From CAYMZZ01 sp044463125 (GTDB taxonomy: Bacteria > Bacteroidota > Bacteroidia > Chitinophagales > Chitinophagaceae): a stretch of 64,000 nt of DNA. The notes beneath the pieces were generated by a model. That model saw only the letters and a program-made list of their open reading frames with translations, searched no databases and was not told the DNA's origin. Shown piece by piece: positions 43,776 through 52,762 of this stretch. Every line of letters starts with the position of its first letter. The stretch's first letter is position 1. The position numbers were made by a program, and so were the translations under genes. The DNA lies in NCBI GenBank assembly GCA_044463125.1, contig JBIQMS010000017.1:1-64000 (forward strand), written 5' to 3'.

Positions 43776-45061
43776 CTATTCACTTCCGCCACGAGGAAGA
43801 TGCTACCGCAAACCAGAACCAGGTCATCCGCTTTCGCTCTATCGCGGGCTGCTTTCAGGGCCAGGTTCACATTGTTGAATGGCTCACCTTTCAATCCCAA
43901 TTCTGTTGCTTTTGATTTCAGTTCTTCCACGGGCATGGCACGTGGTATATGCGCCTGCGTGAAATAGTATTGAGCCCCGATAGGTAATAACTGCAAGAGC
44001 CGAGACGGGTCTTTGTCGTTTACAACACCTATTACTATATGCAATTGCCGGTAGTTCATCAGCTCCACCTGCTGCAATACTTCTCGCATGCCCGGCTCAT
44101 TGTGGGCCACATCGAGCACTACATCGGGTTTATGCCCAATCAGCTCCCAACGTCCGGCAAGGCCCGTAATTTTTTTAACCTGTCGAAGAGCGTTATGCAC
44201 TGCTTCTTCTGGTATGATCCATCCCTTGCGCCGCAATTGCTCACAGGCTTCCAAGACGGTGAGCAGGTTGCGTGTCTGGTAGAGTCCCGGCAAATCCAAT
44301 TGATAATGCCGGTGATCGGTAGCATGTTCCTCTGCCAGCTCCACCCACAAAAAATGCGACTCCCAGCGCCATTCCACCACCTGCCTTTTGTGCTGGGCCA
44401 GGTACATTGGGGCAGATTGCTCATTCGCCACGCGTTGAAATACCGGAGCGGTTTCAGAGAGGGTTTCGCCAATCACCACCGGTATACCTGCTTTTATGAT
44501 ACCCGCTTTTTCTCCCGCAATTTTTTCCAGCGTATCTCCCAACAGGTTGCTATGGTCCCAGCCAATATTGGTGATAATCGACAATTCCGGCATCAGCACA
44601 TTGGTACTATCCAGTCTTCCCCCCAATCCTGTTTCCACCACGGCGATATCTACCTTTTCTTCCGCGAACCAGCGGAATGCCATGGCCACGGTGATTTCGA
44701 AAAAGCTGGGTTTGATTTGCAGCATCAGCGGCTTCACTTCTTTAACAAAACGCACTATCCATTCTTTGCTGATCATCTGGCCATTGATCCGGAATCTTTC
44801 CCGGAAATCGCGCAGGTGGGGTGAGGTGTAGAGCCCTGTTTTATATCCAGCCTCCTGCAATATGGCGGCCAGCATATGACTTACGGAACCCTTTCCATTA
44901 GTACCGGCAATATGTATGGATTTGAATTCTTTTTCCGGATTGCCAAGAGCTGCGCAAAGCACAATTGTATTTCCCAGATCGGGTTTATAAGCTGCGGGAC
45001 CAATCCGGCTAAATGCCGGCAATTGCTCGTACAGATAAGCGATGGTTGTTTCGTATGTCAT
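43772..45061 (-). CDS. folC: Folylpolyglutamate synthase / dihydrofolate synthase
   Basis: The 429-residue Mur-ligase-type enzyme glutamylates folates. Motifs are the ATP loop HIAGTNGKGSVSHMLA near 50, GLYTSPHLRDFRERF, VVETGLGGRLDSTN and ITNIGWDHSNLLGDTLEKIAGEKAGIIK. The C-terminal domain contains VLDVAHNEPGM. A -7-like element TAGTTTTG lies on the coding strand at 45102-45095, about 40 nt before the ATG. It stands alone, convergent with the NUDIX gene. Confidence 0.95.
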   Translation of the reverse strand: MTYETTIAYLYEQLPAFSRIGPAAYKPDLGNTIVLCAALGNPEKEFKSIHIAGTNGKGSVSHMLAAILQEAGYKTGLYTSPHLRDFRERFRINGQMISKEWIVRFVKEVKPLMLQIKPSFFEITVAMAFRWFAEEKVDIAVVETGLGGRLDSTNVLMPELSIITNIGWDHSNLLGDTLEKIAGEKAGIIKAGIPVVIGETLSETAPVFQRVANEQSAPMYLAQHKRQVVEWRWESHFLWVELAEEHATDHRHYQLDLPGLYQTRNLLTVLEACEQLRRKGWIIPEEAVHNALRQVKKITGLAGRWELIGHKPDVVLDVAHNEPGMREVLQQVELMNYRQLHIVIGVVNDKDPSRLLQLLPIGAQYYFTQAHIPRAMPVEELKSKATELGLKGEPFNNVNLALKAARDRAKADDLVLVCGSIFLVAEVNS

Positions 45062-45171
45062 GTGCGAAGAGGCCCTCTGCTATCGGGACCCGCGCAAAAC
45101 TAAGACGAATCCCGGCCTTTGGATTCGATTAATTCGCGGAAAAATTAAATCGCTAACCGAGAGGCCAGGGC

Positions 45172-46059
45172 TTATCCGTTCACTTTAAAGTTGAAGACTA
45201 CCGTAACTGTGGATTCATGATCCGCCTTATTGAAGCGAATTTTTCTCAAATATTCCACGATCGCGTTCCGGTATTGGGATGTAGTGGTGGTAGAGTTTCG
45301 GCCAAAGCCCATGAAGGTGCCCACTCCAGCCGCGTTCACCCGCACTTCGGCATACACGGTATTGCGCTCCAGTTCGCCGGTAAAGGAATAACTGGTAACA
45401 ATCCTCCTGTCGCCAATTACACGGGGCCCGTTGCCGCCGCCAACACCACTGCCATTGCCACCACCTGCTCCGGTGCCCGTGCCGCCGCCTGTACCGCTGC
45501 CATTACCTACACCATAGCCGGTGCCCGTGCCCCCACTGCGATCATAATCGGTAGCGGCGCCACCACCCGTACCACTCCCGGAAACGGTTCTACCAAGGGT
45601 TGCTTTGGGTTTGGGAGGTGCCGGAGGGGGAGGATCCTTCACTACTTCCTTCTTGATCGGCGATTTATTTTCGTTGAGCTTTTTCGCGTCGGGCTTGGCC
45701 ACATCAGGCTTCAGGATGGCGGGTTCCGTTTTGTCATCGCTTTCCTCCACATCCCGGGCATCATCGTCCGTGCCAGGAGGAGGTGGAGAATAAGGTGCTG
45801 CACCGGCAGGACCTGCAGATTGTACCGGGTTACCACCACCACCGCCACCACTAACGGGAGATGTCAGCATCTCCTCTTCGGGGATATTCATTTCCACCAA
45901 TACACCAAGTTCAGGTTCCGGCGGCACAATTTTGGGTAAACCCCATTTCAACAGAAACATGAGGATAACCATTATTGCACTGATGCCTGCTGTGATAAGC
46001 ATCGCCTGCGAACGATATTTCGATTCCAGTTGAGCCGACATGGTTATTGCGTTGTTCAT
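45172..46059 (-). CDS. TonB-like energy transducer with a glycine-rich linker
   Basis: Taken from the ATG at 46059 the protein has 295 residues: a short cytoplasmic N-terminus, one transmembrane helix (about 25-42; LITAGISAIMVILMFLLKWG), a Pro/acidic region (about 45-150), then a Gly/Ser/Thr-rich stretch (about 150-215). A C-terminal domain of about 80 residues follows, with RNTVYAEVRVNAAGVGTFMG and YLRKIRFNKADHESTVTVVFNFKV. The layout is that of TonB, which spans the periplasm to energise outer-membrane receptors. ExbB/ExbD are not adjacent within the window. A collagen-like glycine linker instead of the usual Pro-Lys linker is unusual. Confidence 0.8.
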   Translation of the reverse strand: MNNAITMSAQLESKYRSQAMLITAGISAIMVILMFLLKWGLPKIVPPEPELGVLVEMNIPEEEMLTSPVSGGGGGGNPVQSAGPAGAAPYSPPPPGTDDDARDVEESDDKTEPAILKPDVAKPDAKKLNENKSPIKKEVVKDPPPPAPPKPKATLGRTVSGSGTGGGAATDYDRSGGTGTGYGVGNGSGTGGGTGTGAGGGNGSGVGGGNGPRVIGDRRIVTSYSFTGELERNTVYAEVRVNAAGVGTFMGFGRNSTTTTSQYRNAIVEYLRKIRFNKADHESTVTVVFNFKVNG

Positions 46060-46208
46060 ACAAATATATCCTTTAAGACCCGGGCACACAAGCCGGGTTT
46101 ATACACACCTGTGTATTAACGTGCAAATGACGTGCGCATTGAGGAATCCAACGTTGCTGAATTGTTAAAATGTGAAAGAAAGCTGCAGAAAATCCTTCCA
46201 GCGATAAA

Positions 46209-46234
46209 ATTAATTTTCGCTAGCGAAAATTAAT
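46209..46234 (-). terminator. Perfect 26-nt palindrome containing the radical SAM stop codon
   Basis: Arms ATTAATTTTCGC and GCGAAAATTAAT flank a central TA. The stop codon of the leftward radical SAM gene lies within the right arm, and the coding strand continues with TTTTAT. It probably terminates the leftward group of genes. Confidence 0.7.
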
Positions 46235-47534
46235 GCGCGAAATCCCTTGCGAAATCCCCCTTTATGCGCTCCATTGGTGGATTGAAATAGCCATATCGAA
46301 GATCGGGAAATTCTTCCCTGAGTAGTTCCTTTAATTGCTTTACCCCGATACATTCGCCAGTATCCACCACACCTATTTTTCCCAGGTACCAGTCGGGATC
46401 AATATTGAAATTCCTCCATTGTATCATCTTAAGCCCCGTTTCACGAATAAGTTTCCGCAAGGCTTCATATTCCGCAACGCTATCGGTCATGCCGGGAAAA
46501 ACAAAATAATTGATGGAGGTCCAGCCGCCAAACTCATTCACAATTTTCAGGCTTTCCACTATGTCGTCAAAAACATAGTTGTTGGGCCGGTAATAGGGCA
46601 TATAGATTTCGGGCCTGGCCGAATTGGTGCTTACCCGAATGGAATCGAGTCCTGCTTCACAAAGCTGGCGTACCGCATCAGGCCGCGACCCATTGGTATT
46701 GATATTGATACTGCCTCTGGGCGTATGTTTGCGGATTTCTATAATCGCTTCGCGGATGGTTTCCCACATCAATAAGGGTTCGCCTTCGCAACCCTGGCCA
46801 AAACTCACAATGGGATAGGGGGCCTGCTCCAGATGAGGGACCGTGTACTCCACTATTTCTTCCGCGCTGGGTTTAAACTGCAGACGATCCTGTGTTGAAA
46901 CGATGGGTTCCTCATCGGGCTGCAGCGAAATGCATCCCACACAGTTGGCATTGCAGGCGGGCGATACGGGAATGGGACATTCCCAACGGCCCAGGAAATA
47001 ATTTCGGGCGGCCGGGCATTGATAGGTGAGGGCGCAATTATTGGCAAGATGCTGAACCAGCCGGTTATGCGGATACACTTCCGTCAATTGCTTTACCCCG
47101 CTTTCCACTTTGCGCTGGTCATAACCCGCGCAATCCTGGCGGATATCGGGTTCTATTCGGGTGGCCGGTACATAAAACTGTTCGTTGTACCAACCCGCGG
47201 CTGTGTAGCAAAACAGGGGTAGGGTGGGCGCATCCGGAGCAGTTTCATAGGCCGCTAAATAAAAACCGGTATGCGCAGGCGGAATAAAAGCTGCAACAGC
47301 CCATCCTTTTTCACATAAACGCATTTCTCCCGTCACCACATCAATACCAATGCCGCGACGACCCGGCAATTCATAAAGAGAGCCGCCATCCGGCAGGAGA
47401 ATCCATTCGTCTTCCGGAACAGGCACTGCATCCCAACCACTTCTTCCGGTTACATAAAGCGTCTGGTCTTCAAAAATATTTCCCTTCCCGTCGGAATAAA
47501 GTACAAAAGGGCTATGTGTTAAGGGCTTCATCAT
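46230..47534 (-). CDS. Radical SAM protein with an N-terminal extension
   Basis: The 434-residue protein has the radical SAM cluster motif CNANCVGCISL near 188 (CxxxCxxC), followed by GQGCEGEPLLMWETI and ININTNGSRPD, typical of the SAM-binding barrel. About 170 residues precede the radical SAM core, including several cysteines (YDQRKVESG, CALTYQCPAARNYFLG) that might ligate a second cluster. I cannot assign the substrate. Its start overlaps the stop of the upstream membrane protein gene by 4 nt, so the two are translationally coupled. A perfect palindrome ends the transcript. Confidence 0.85.
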   Translation of the reverse strand: MMKPLTHSPFVLYSDGKGNIFEDQTLYVTGRSGWDAVPVPEDEWILLPDGGSLYELPGRRGIGIDVVTGEMRLCEKGWAVAAFIPPAHTGFYLAAYETAPDAPTLPLFCYTAAGWYNEQFYVPATRIEPDIRQDCAGYDQRKVESGVKQLTEVYPHNRLVQHLANNCALTYQCPAARNYFLGRWECPIPVSPACNANCVGCISLQPDEEPIVSTQDRLQFKPSAEEIVEYTVPHLEQAPYPIVSFGQGCEGEPLLMWETIREAIIEIRKHTPRGSININTNGSRPDAVRQLCEAGLDSIRVSTNSARPEIYMPYYRPNNYVFDDIVESLKIVNEFGGWTSINYFVFPGMTDSVAEYEALRKLIRETGLKMIQWRNFNIDPDWYLGKIGVVDTGECIGVKQLKELLREEFPDLRYGYFNPPMERIKGDFARDFAH

Positions 47535-48103
47535 TTGTCATTTTGTTGCCGGATGGCGGCCAGCCGGTTCCGGCAGAACTGGTTAAATGTTTCTTCATCC
47601 CAGCCGGTGTTGTCGTTCGCATTTTCCGCTACATTCAATTGCGCCAGTCTGTTGTTGCGGAAATCAACCGTTAAGATGCCATCACGCAAGACCAGGTTGT
47701 TCAATTCCTGCCAACCAATGCGGCGCCTGGGCAAAGAGGGATACTCAATGCGTTCATGTGTCACCTGCACAACGAGGGGGCGCATAGCCAGGTTATATAG
47801 CCAGGCCAGGGCAATCATGGCCAGGGCGGCCCACCAATAACCGGTTAAAAGGTGCATGGCCAGCACCAGGAGCAGGGCCATTGCCTGGGTAGTTATTGTT
47901 GCTTTCAACATGCCGCGCTGCCGCAAAAAACTCCAGCTCGCGAGGAGCAGGAGTGAAACGCCCAGGCTTATCAGCACCAAAGGCATACGGGTTTTTGCCG
48001 CCAACATTCCAAAGAAAAGAAAGTTGATGGCCAAAATCAGCCATGCGAGTAGCCGATATGGGCGGCTACGTTCCTTTTTTATGGGGATGGCAAATACTTC
48101 CAT
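47531..48103 (-). CDS. Small integral membrane protein of unknown function
   Basis: The 190-residue protein has four hydrophobic segments (about 18-110) after a short basic N-terminus (PIKKERSRPYR). A soluble C-terminal part with VTHERIEYPSLPRRRIGWQELNNLVLRDGILTVDF resembles a small PH-like fold. I do not recognise a characterised family. It lies between the agmatinase-family gene (12 nt upstream) and the radical SAM gene (4-nt overlap), suggesting one operon. Confidence 0.75.
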   Translation of the reverse strand: MEVFAIPIKKERSRPYRLLAWLILAINFLFFGMLAAKTRMPLVLISLGVSLLLLASWSFLRQRGMLKATITTQAMALLLVLAMHLLTGYWWAALAMIALAWLYNLAMRPLVVQVTHERIEYPSLPRRRIGWQELNNLVLRDGILTVDFRNNRLAQLNVAENANDNTGWDEETFNQFCRNRLAAIRQQNDK

Positions 48104-48115
48104 GAGCTGTATATG

Positions 48116-49174
48116 TCAGGGCTTCGTTTCCGGATTGCTGGCGATAAGCAGGTTGCAAAGCTTCAGCAAAACCCTTGCACCCACATTCGCATTCCAGTCG
48201 TTATCCGAATTAATGCCCACTTCACATAGGTCAAATCCAATTATGCGTCGACCACTTTCCACGATTTTTTTCATCAGGAAAAAAACCTCTTCGGCCTCAA
48301 ACCCGCCCGGAACCGGGGTGCCGGTGTGCGGACAAAGTTTGCGGTCGAGCCCATCGATATCAAAACTGATATAAACTTTCTCTGGCAATTTGCTCACGAT
48401 CTCTTCCGCAATATGACGCCAGGTATCGCCTTCAAATAGCCGGGTTTTGATCTCCTTGTCAAAATATGTAATAATCCTGTAGTTGCTGTTGCGGATATAA
48501 TCCCACTCATCGCCGCTATAATCCCTTACGCCTACCTGCACCAGCCGTTGTATATTGGGTATTTCTTCGAGCGCATTGTACATGATGCTTGCATGCGAAT
48601 AATTGAAACCCTCATAAGCTTCGCGCAAATCGCAATGGGCATCAATCTGCAGGATGCCAAATTCGCCATGCTTCTCAGCGATGGCTTTCATGAATCCCAG
48701 TGGCACACTGTGATCGCCGCCCAGCACGGCTACCAGTTTATCCTTTTGCAGCAAAACTTTTGTTTGATCATACACCCAGGCGTTGAGATAGTGCCCACCT
48801 TCATTCACTTCCTTCACCGTTCGGCACATAAACTGGTTGGCGGCCACTTCTTCTCCCTGCGCTATATAGTCTATAAAAAGTTCGGCTTCTTTACGGAGAT
48901 AATCGCTCTTCATAAGCAGCTTGCGATCGCAGGGCCGCATATAATAACCCTGCTTCCAGCCTTCAGGCACATCCGGATCAAACAAATCCACCTGCAGGGC
49001 GGCGCGGAAAATGCTTTCGGGTGCACGTGCGGTGCCGGCACCATAGCTTACCGTTACTTCCCAGGGCACAGGCACAATCACCAGGCGGGCGTCTTCTTCC
49101 GAAGTAGGCAATCCAAATATGTTGTTGTTGGGATTGCTGACGGCATTCGGGTCGTAATTCTCGAGATCTACCAT
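48116..49174 (-). CDS. Arginase/agmatinase-family ureohydrolase
   Basis: The 352-residue protein has the manganese-binding motifs of ureohydrolases: GGDHSVPLG, QIDAHCDLREAYEGFNYSHAS and SFDIDGLDRKLCPHTGTPVPGG. The family hydrolyses agmatine to putrescine and urea, or arginine or formimidoylglutamate. The adjacent agmatine deiminase and N-carbamoylputrescine amidase genes favour agmatine. Together the three genes would give two routes to putrescine, one releasing urea and one releasing ammonia and CO2. The motif CPHTGTPVPGG differs slightly from the usual DPAFAPGTGTP of SpeB, so specificity is uncertain. Confidence 0.87.
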   Translation of the reverse strand: MVDLENYDPNAVSNPNNNIFGLPTSEEDARLVIVPVPWEVTVSYGAGTARAPESIFRAALQVDLFDPDVPEGWKQGYYMRPCDRKLLMKSDYLRKEAELFIDYIAQGEEVAANQFMCRTVKEVNEGGHYLNAWVYDQTKVLLQKDKLVAVLGGDHSVPLGFMKAIAEKHGEFGILQIDAHCDLREAYEGFNYSHASIMYNALEEIPNIQRLVQVGVRDYSGDEWDYIRNSNYRIITYFDKEIKTRLFEGDTWRHIAEEIVSKLPEKVYISFDIDGLDRKLCPHTGTPVPGGFEAEEVFFLMKKIVESGRRIIGFDLCEVGINSDNDWNANVGARVLLKLCNLLIASNPETKP

Positions 49175-49327
49175 TTTTCTATATTCAAAAACAGTGCAAG
49201 TTAGCGCTTATTGCGGAACTCCGGAGGTCGGGCATGCTGCTTGCGATCAACTTCCTGCAGGGGTCTGAAAGACTGGTCCAAAATATGTTTACCTGATTGA
49301 TTTTCAATAAGAAGAGTTCTATTCTTT

Positions 49328-50395
49328 TCAGGCCGGCACCGAAGGCTCCTGCTGGCTCAGGCAGTGAAAGCTACCCAGGCCCCAGATGATTTCTGTAGAG
49401 TCAATCCCCTTCACTTCCCGGTCTGGGAAACAATCCTGTATGATTTGCAGTGCTATTTCGTCCGCTTGGCAACGGTATGTGGGCACTATTACAGATTGGT
49501 TGGCGATATAAAAGTTGGCATAAGATGCGGGCAAACGCTGGTCATCCCAGATAACAGGCGCCGGCATAGGCAATTCCACTATATTGAGCTGCTTACCATT
49601 CAGCAAACGCATTTGTTTCAGTTGCCTCAGGTTATGCTGCAACAGTTCGTAGTTTTCATCGCCCTTGTTTTCTTCCACAACCGTGAGTACGGTATCTTCA
49701 TTCACGAAACGAACCGTATCGTCGATATGGCCGTCGGTGTCGTCGCCAACAATGCCTTCATCCACCCAAAGTATTTGTTCCACGCCATAGTAGCTACGCA
49801 GATATTGTTCAATCTGATCCTGGTTCAGGTGAGGATTGCGATTGGGGTTGAGCAGGCAGGCCGTAGAAGTGAGAAGGGTATCCTTGCCATTAAATTCCAC
49901 CGATCCGCCTTCCATTACAATACCCGGATGAAATACCGGAATATTGAAATGATGGCCGATTAAGGAAGGGACCTTATCATCCAGATCAAAAGGAGGGTAT
50001 TTGCCTCCCCAGGCATTATAGCCCCAGTCAACAATTACTTTGGGTATTTCTGCGCCGGGCTTTATAAGAAAGGCCGGTCCATGGTCGCGGCACCAGGCAT
50101 CGTTGGTTGGATGGAGGTAAAAGGATACTTTTTCAAGGTTTACTCCCGCGTTCTGTAAATGCTTAATTGCCGACTGTTTCATCGCATCATCCACCACATT
50201 GATGCGTACCTGTTCACCTCGCGTAAGCTCTTTTACAAAAGTGGAATAAAAGGGGTAGATGGCTTCAATCTTTCCCGGCCAACTGGCTTCCTTATGGGGC
50301 CAACTCAGCCAGGTGGCTTCGTGCGGGGCAAATTCCGCAGGAAAATAATAGCCCAGCTCGCCGGGTGCTCCAGTGGGGATGCTTTGCTTGCTCAT
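49328..50395 (-). CDS. aguA: Agmatine deiminase
   Basis: The 355-residue protein of the guanidino-modifying (PPAD) family converts agmatine to N-carbamoylputrescine and ammonia. Motifs are WLSWPHKEASWPG at the N-terminus, AWCRDHGPAFLI, EGGSVEFNGKDTLLTSTACLLNPNRNP, DDTDGHIDDTVRFV (active-site histidine) and the C-terminal catalytic C345 in GLGSFHCLSQQEP. It lies 32 nt downstream of the amidase gene (aguB), forming the classical pathway pair, and upstream of the agmatinase-family gene. Confidence 0.95.
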   Translation of the reverse strand: MSKQSIPTGAPGELGYYFPAEFAPHEATWLSWPHKEASWPGKIEAIYPFYSTFVKELTRGEQVRINVVDDAMKQSAIKHLQNAGVNLEKVSFYLHPTNDAWCRDHGPAFLIKPGAEIPKVIVDWGYNAWGGKYPPFDLDDKVPSLIGHHFNIPVFHPGIVMEGGSVEFNGKDTLLTSTACLLNPNRNPHLNQDQIEQYLRSYYGVEQILWVDEGIVGDDTDGHIDDTVRFVNEDTVLTVVEENKGDENYELLQHNLRQLKQMRLLNGKQLNIVELPMPAPVIWDDQRLPASYANFYIANQSVIVPTYRCQADEIALQIIQDCFPDREVKGIDSTEIIWGLGSFHCLSQQEPSVPA

Positions 50396-50427
50396 GATAG
50401 AATGAAATGAGGAGACGAAGATCGGCC

Positions 50428-51300
50428 TTATTCGTCGATAAAACGTTTGGTAATGGGTTGATAGGAGTCTATCCTTCTGTCGCGCAAAAAGGGCCAGTGT
50501 GTGCGATAACGGTCCGACAATGAGATGTCCAGTTCCTGCACGTGTACCTCTTCTTCGTCGTGCGATGCTTTGTACAGCAGGCTGCCAAAGGGGTTGCTGA
50601 TAAAAGACCCTCCCCAGAATTTCATAGCGCCATCCTGCTCAAATCCAACCCTGTTGACGCTAACGACATGCAGCCCGTTGGCTACGGCATGGCTGCGCTG
50701 TATGGTTTGCCAGGCATTGTATTGTTCGGTGTTGGTAGCTTCATCCTGGCTGGTAGCCCAGCCAATAGCTGTGGGGTAGAAAAGAATTTCAGCCCCCATG
50801 AGGCTGGTAATGCGGGCCGCTTCCGGGTACCATTGATCCCAGCAGATCAGCACCCCGACGGTACCAAATTTTGTTTTGAAAACCTTATAACCCAGGTCGC
50901 CCGGTGTGAAGTAGAATTTTTCATAATAGGCGGGGTCATCCGGTATATGCATTTTCCGGTACTTGCCCAGGTAGCTGCCATCGGCATCCAGTACGGCCGT
51001 GGTATTGTGGTAGAGCCCTTCGGTTCTCTTCTCAAAAAGCGAAGCAATAATCACTACGCCCAGCTCGCCCGCCAGTTTGCCCAGCGCTTCGGAAGAGGGT
51101 CCCGGTATGGGTTCAGCCAATTTGAAATTCTCATAATCTTCCACATCGCAGAAATACAGTGAGGTAAACAACTCCTGCAGGCAAACTATCTGCGCACCCT
51201 TCGCCGCCGCCTCTCGCACTTTATCCATAGCCTTCTGCAAATTGGCATCCTTATCTGCGGTACAGCTCATCTGTACCAGTCCAACGCGAATTTTCTTCAT
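50428..51300 (-). CDS. aguB: N-carbamoylputrescine amidase
   Basis: The 290-residue carbon-nitrogen hydrolase (nitrilase superfamily) releases putrescine, CO2 and ammonia. The catalytic triad is visible: glutamate in VCLQELFTSLYF, lysine in LGKYRKMHIPDDP and cysteine in VGVLICWDQWYPEA. The Y-Y-E-K-F-Y-F-T-P-G-D stretch is characteristic of this subfamily. It precedes aguA in the same transcript. The 5' leader contains AAGTnnT-type heptads in the inverted orientation. Confidence 0.95.
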   Translation of the reverse strand: MKKIRVGLVQMSCTADKDANLQKAMDKVREAAAKGAQIVCLQELFTSLYFCDVEDYENFKLAEPIPGPSSEALGKLAGELGVVIIASLFEKRTEGLYHNTTAVLDADGSYLGKYRKMHIPDDPAYYEKFYFTPGDLGYKVFKTKFGTVGVLICWDQWYPEAARITSLMGAEILFYPTAIGWATSQDEATNTEQYNAWQTIQRSHAVANGLHVVSVNRVGFEQDGAMKFWGGSFISNPFGSLLYKASHDEEEVHVQELDISLSDRYRTHWPFLRDRRIDSYQPITKRFIDE

Positions 51301-51321
51301 CGGGAATCTTTATAGAGTAAG

Positions 51322-51512
51322 AGAGTTGTAAGTAGTAAGTTGTAAGTAGTAAGTAGTAAGTTGTAAGTTGGAAGTAGGGGGGATTTGGGAATTTGTCTAA
51401 AAGAATTAAAAAGGCTTACAATTCAGCAAGCAGACAAATATCCAAATAAACAAATTCACAAATCTGCCTATTCTCCACTTATCACTTAAAACTTACAACT
51501 TATAACTTTAAT
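51322..51512. repeat. Heptad arms enclosing octads between desaturase and aguB
   Basis: TTGTAAG, TAGTAAG heptads (about 51324-51368) and ATTTG octads form the left half. CAAATATC, CAAATAAA, CAAATTCA octads (about 51435-51463) and AACTTAA, AACTTAC, AACTTAT heptads (51480-51508) form the right half, ending close to the stop of the desaturase gene. The whole spacer can fold back on itself. Confidence 0.85.
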
Positions 51513-51514
51513 CC

Positions 51515-52582
51515 TCATTTCTTCCCCATTTGCCGCAAAAACGAAACATGCGACGCCACTGCCATGCGCACGCGGGGATATTCAATATAGGTAATACCAT
51601 ATTCCTCACAGGCACGCTTGATGATCTTGCTGATAGCCGGGTAATGGATATGGGAGATTTTGGGGAATAAATGGTGTTCTACCTGGAAATTTAGTCCACC
51701 TACAAACCAACTTACCAGCTTGTTGCGGGTGGCGAAATTGGCGGTGGTCTTCAATTGGTGAATAGCCCACTCGTCTTCCATTCTACCCGTGCCTTCGTTG
51801 GGCTGGGGGAAATGGGTATGCTCCACCGTATGTGCCAATTGGAAAACAATGCTCAATACAAAGCCCGCGAAGAGGCCATAAATCAGGAAGCCGATCAGCC
51901 AGGGTGTAAACCCAACCGTATAAATGGGCAGGAAAACAAAGAGACCCAGGTGCAATACTTTGAATGACCAGAAAGAAATATGATCCATCGGCGTCATTTT
52001 CTTCAGGGGCATCGGGCCAATTCTTTTCAGGAAATATTTTTTATAATCTGTTACGAATACCCACCACAGATAGAGCAGGGAATAAGCCGCCCAGAAGTAT
52101 AAGTGCTGGTAGCGGTGCATTTTATAATGCTTCTGTGTTTCGCAAAGGCGAAGGATGGGTTTGGCGTCAATATCATCATCCACGCCATCAATATTCGTAT
52201 AAGCGTGGTGAATTACGTTGTGTTTGGTCTTCCACATGAAATTATTCGCGCCCAGGAAATTCACAGAAAGCGCGGCCAGGTCGTTGACCCATTTATACTT
52301 GCTGAAACTTCCGTGTGCACCATCATGCATCACATTAAAACCGATGGCGGCAGTAAGGCCACCCAGCACCAGGCATTCTACGATCGCCCAAATTGTAGGC
52401 GGAGTAAAAAACACCAGGTGAATGTAAACAGCCAGGAAACTCACAACAAGGATGATAGCCTTGAAGAAGAGGCTGAAATTACCGGTAGGCGACTTGCCTA
52501 CCTGCTGGAAATACTCGCTGATCCGCCTTTTTAACTCACCGTGAAATGATTGCGGAACGCTGGTAAACTTGGGAATATTCAT
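51515..52582 (-). CDS. Membrane fatty acid (acyl-CoA) desaturase
   Basis: The 355-residue integral membrane di-iron enzyme has three histidine boxes: HDGAHGS, HNVIHHAYTN and QVEHHLFPKI. The Q-V-E-H-H third box is typical of front-end type desaturases, but there is no N-terminal cytochrome b5 domain, as in many Bacteroidota relatives. It introduces a cis double bond into acyl chains for membrane fluidity. It is transcribed leftward towards aguB but is separated from it by a repeat-rich 214-nt spacer, so it may be a separate unit. The regiospecificity is unknown. Confidence 0.92.
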   Translation of the reverse strand: MNIPKFTSVPQSFHGELKRRISEYFQQVGKSPTGNFSLFFKAIILVVSFLAVYIHLVFFTPPTIWAIVECLVLGGLTAAIGFNVMHDGAHGSFSKYKWVNDLAALSVNFLGANNFMWKTKHNVIHHAYTNIDGVDDDIDAKPILRLCETQKHYKMHRYQHLYFWAAYSLLYLWWVFVTDYKKYFLKRIGPMPLKKMTPMDHISFWSFKVLHLGLFVFLPIYTVGFTPWLIGFLIYGLFAGFVLSIVFQLAHTVEHTHFPQPNEGTGRMEDEWAIHQLKTTANFATRNKLVSWFVGGLNFQVEHHLFPKISHIHYPAISKIIKRACEEYGITYIEYPRVRMAVASHVSFLRQMGKK

Positions 52583-52762
52583 GAACGAGAGAGGGGTTAG
52601 TACTTGAGAATTTGATAATTGCGTAAAGGTAGGTTAAAAATTAGTGTAAAATCCTGATTTTCTCCCCAAATGACAGTGGTTTAACAAAACGGCTGTTTGT
52701 CAACTTTCTGTTTAATCATTTGTATATGATGCTGCTATCTTATTAAACAAGACCCGGTGCGT

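Noticed and set aside
45217..45939. Large ORF antisense to the TonB-like gene
   Set aside because: It is the shadow of the glycine-rich stretch and has Ala/Thr/Ile low complexity.
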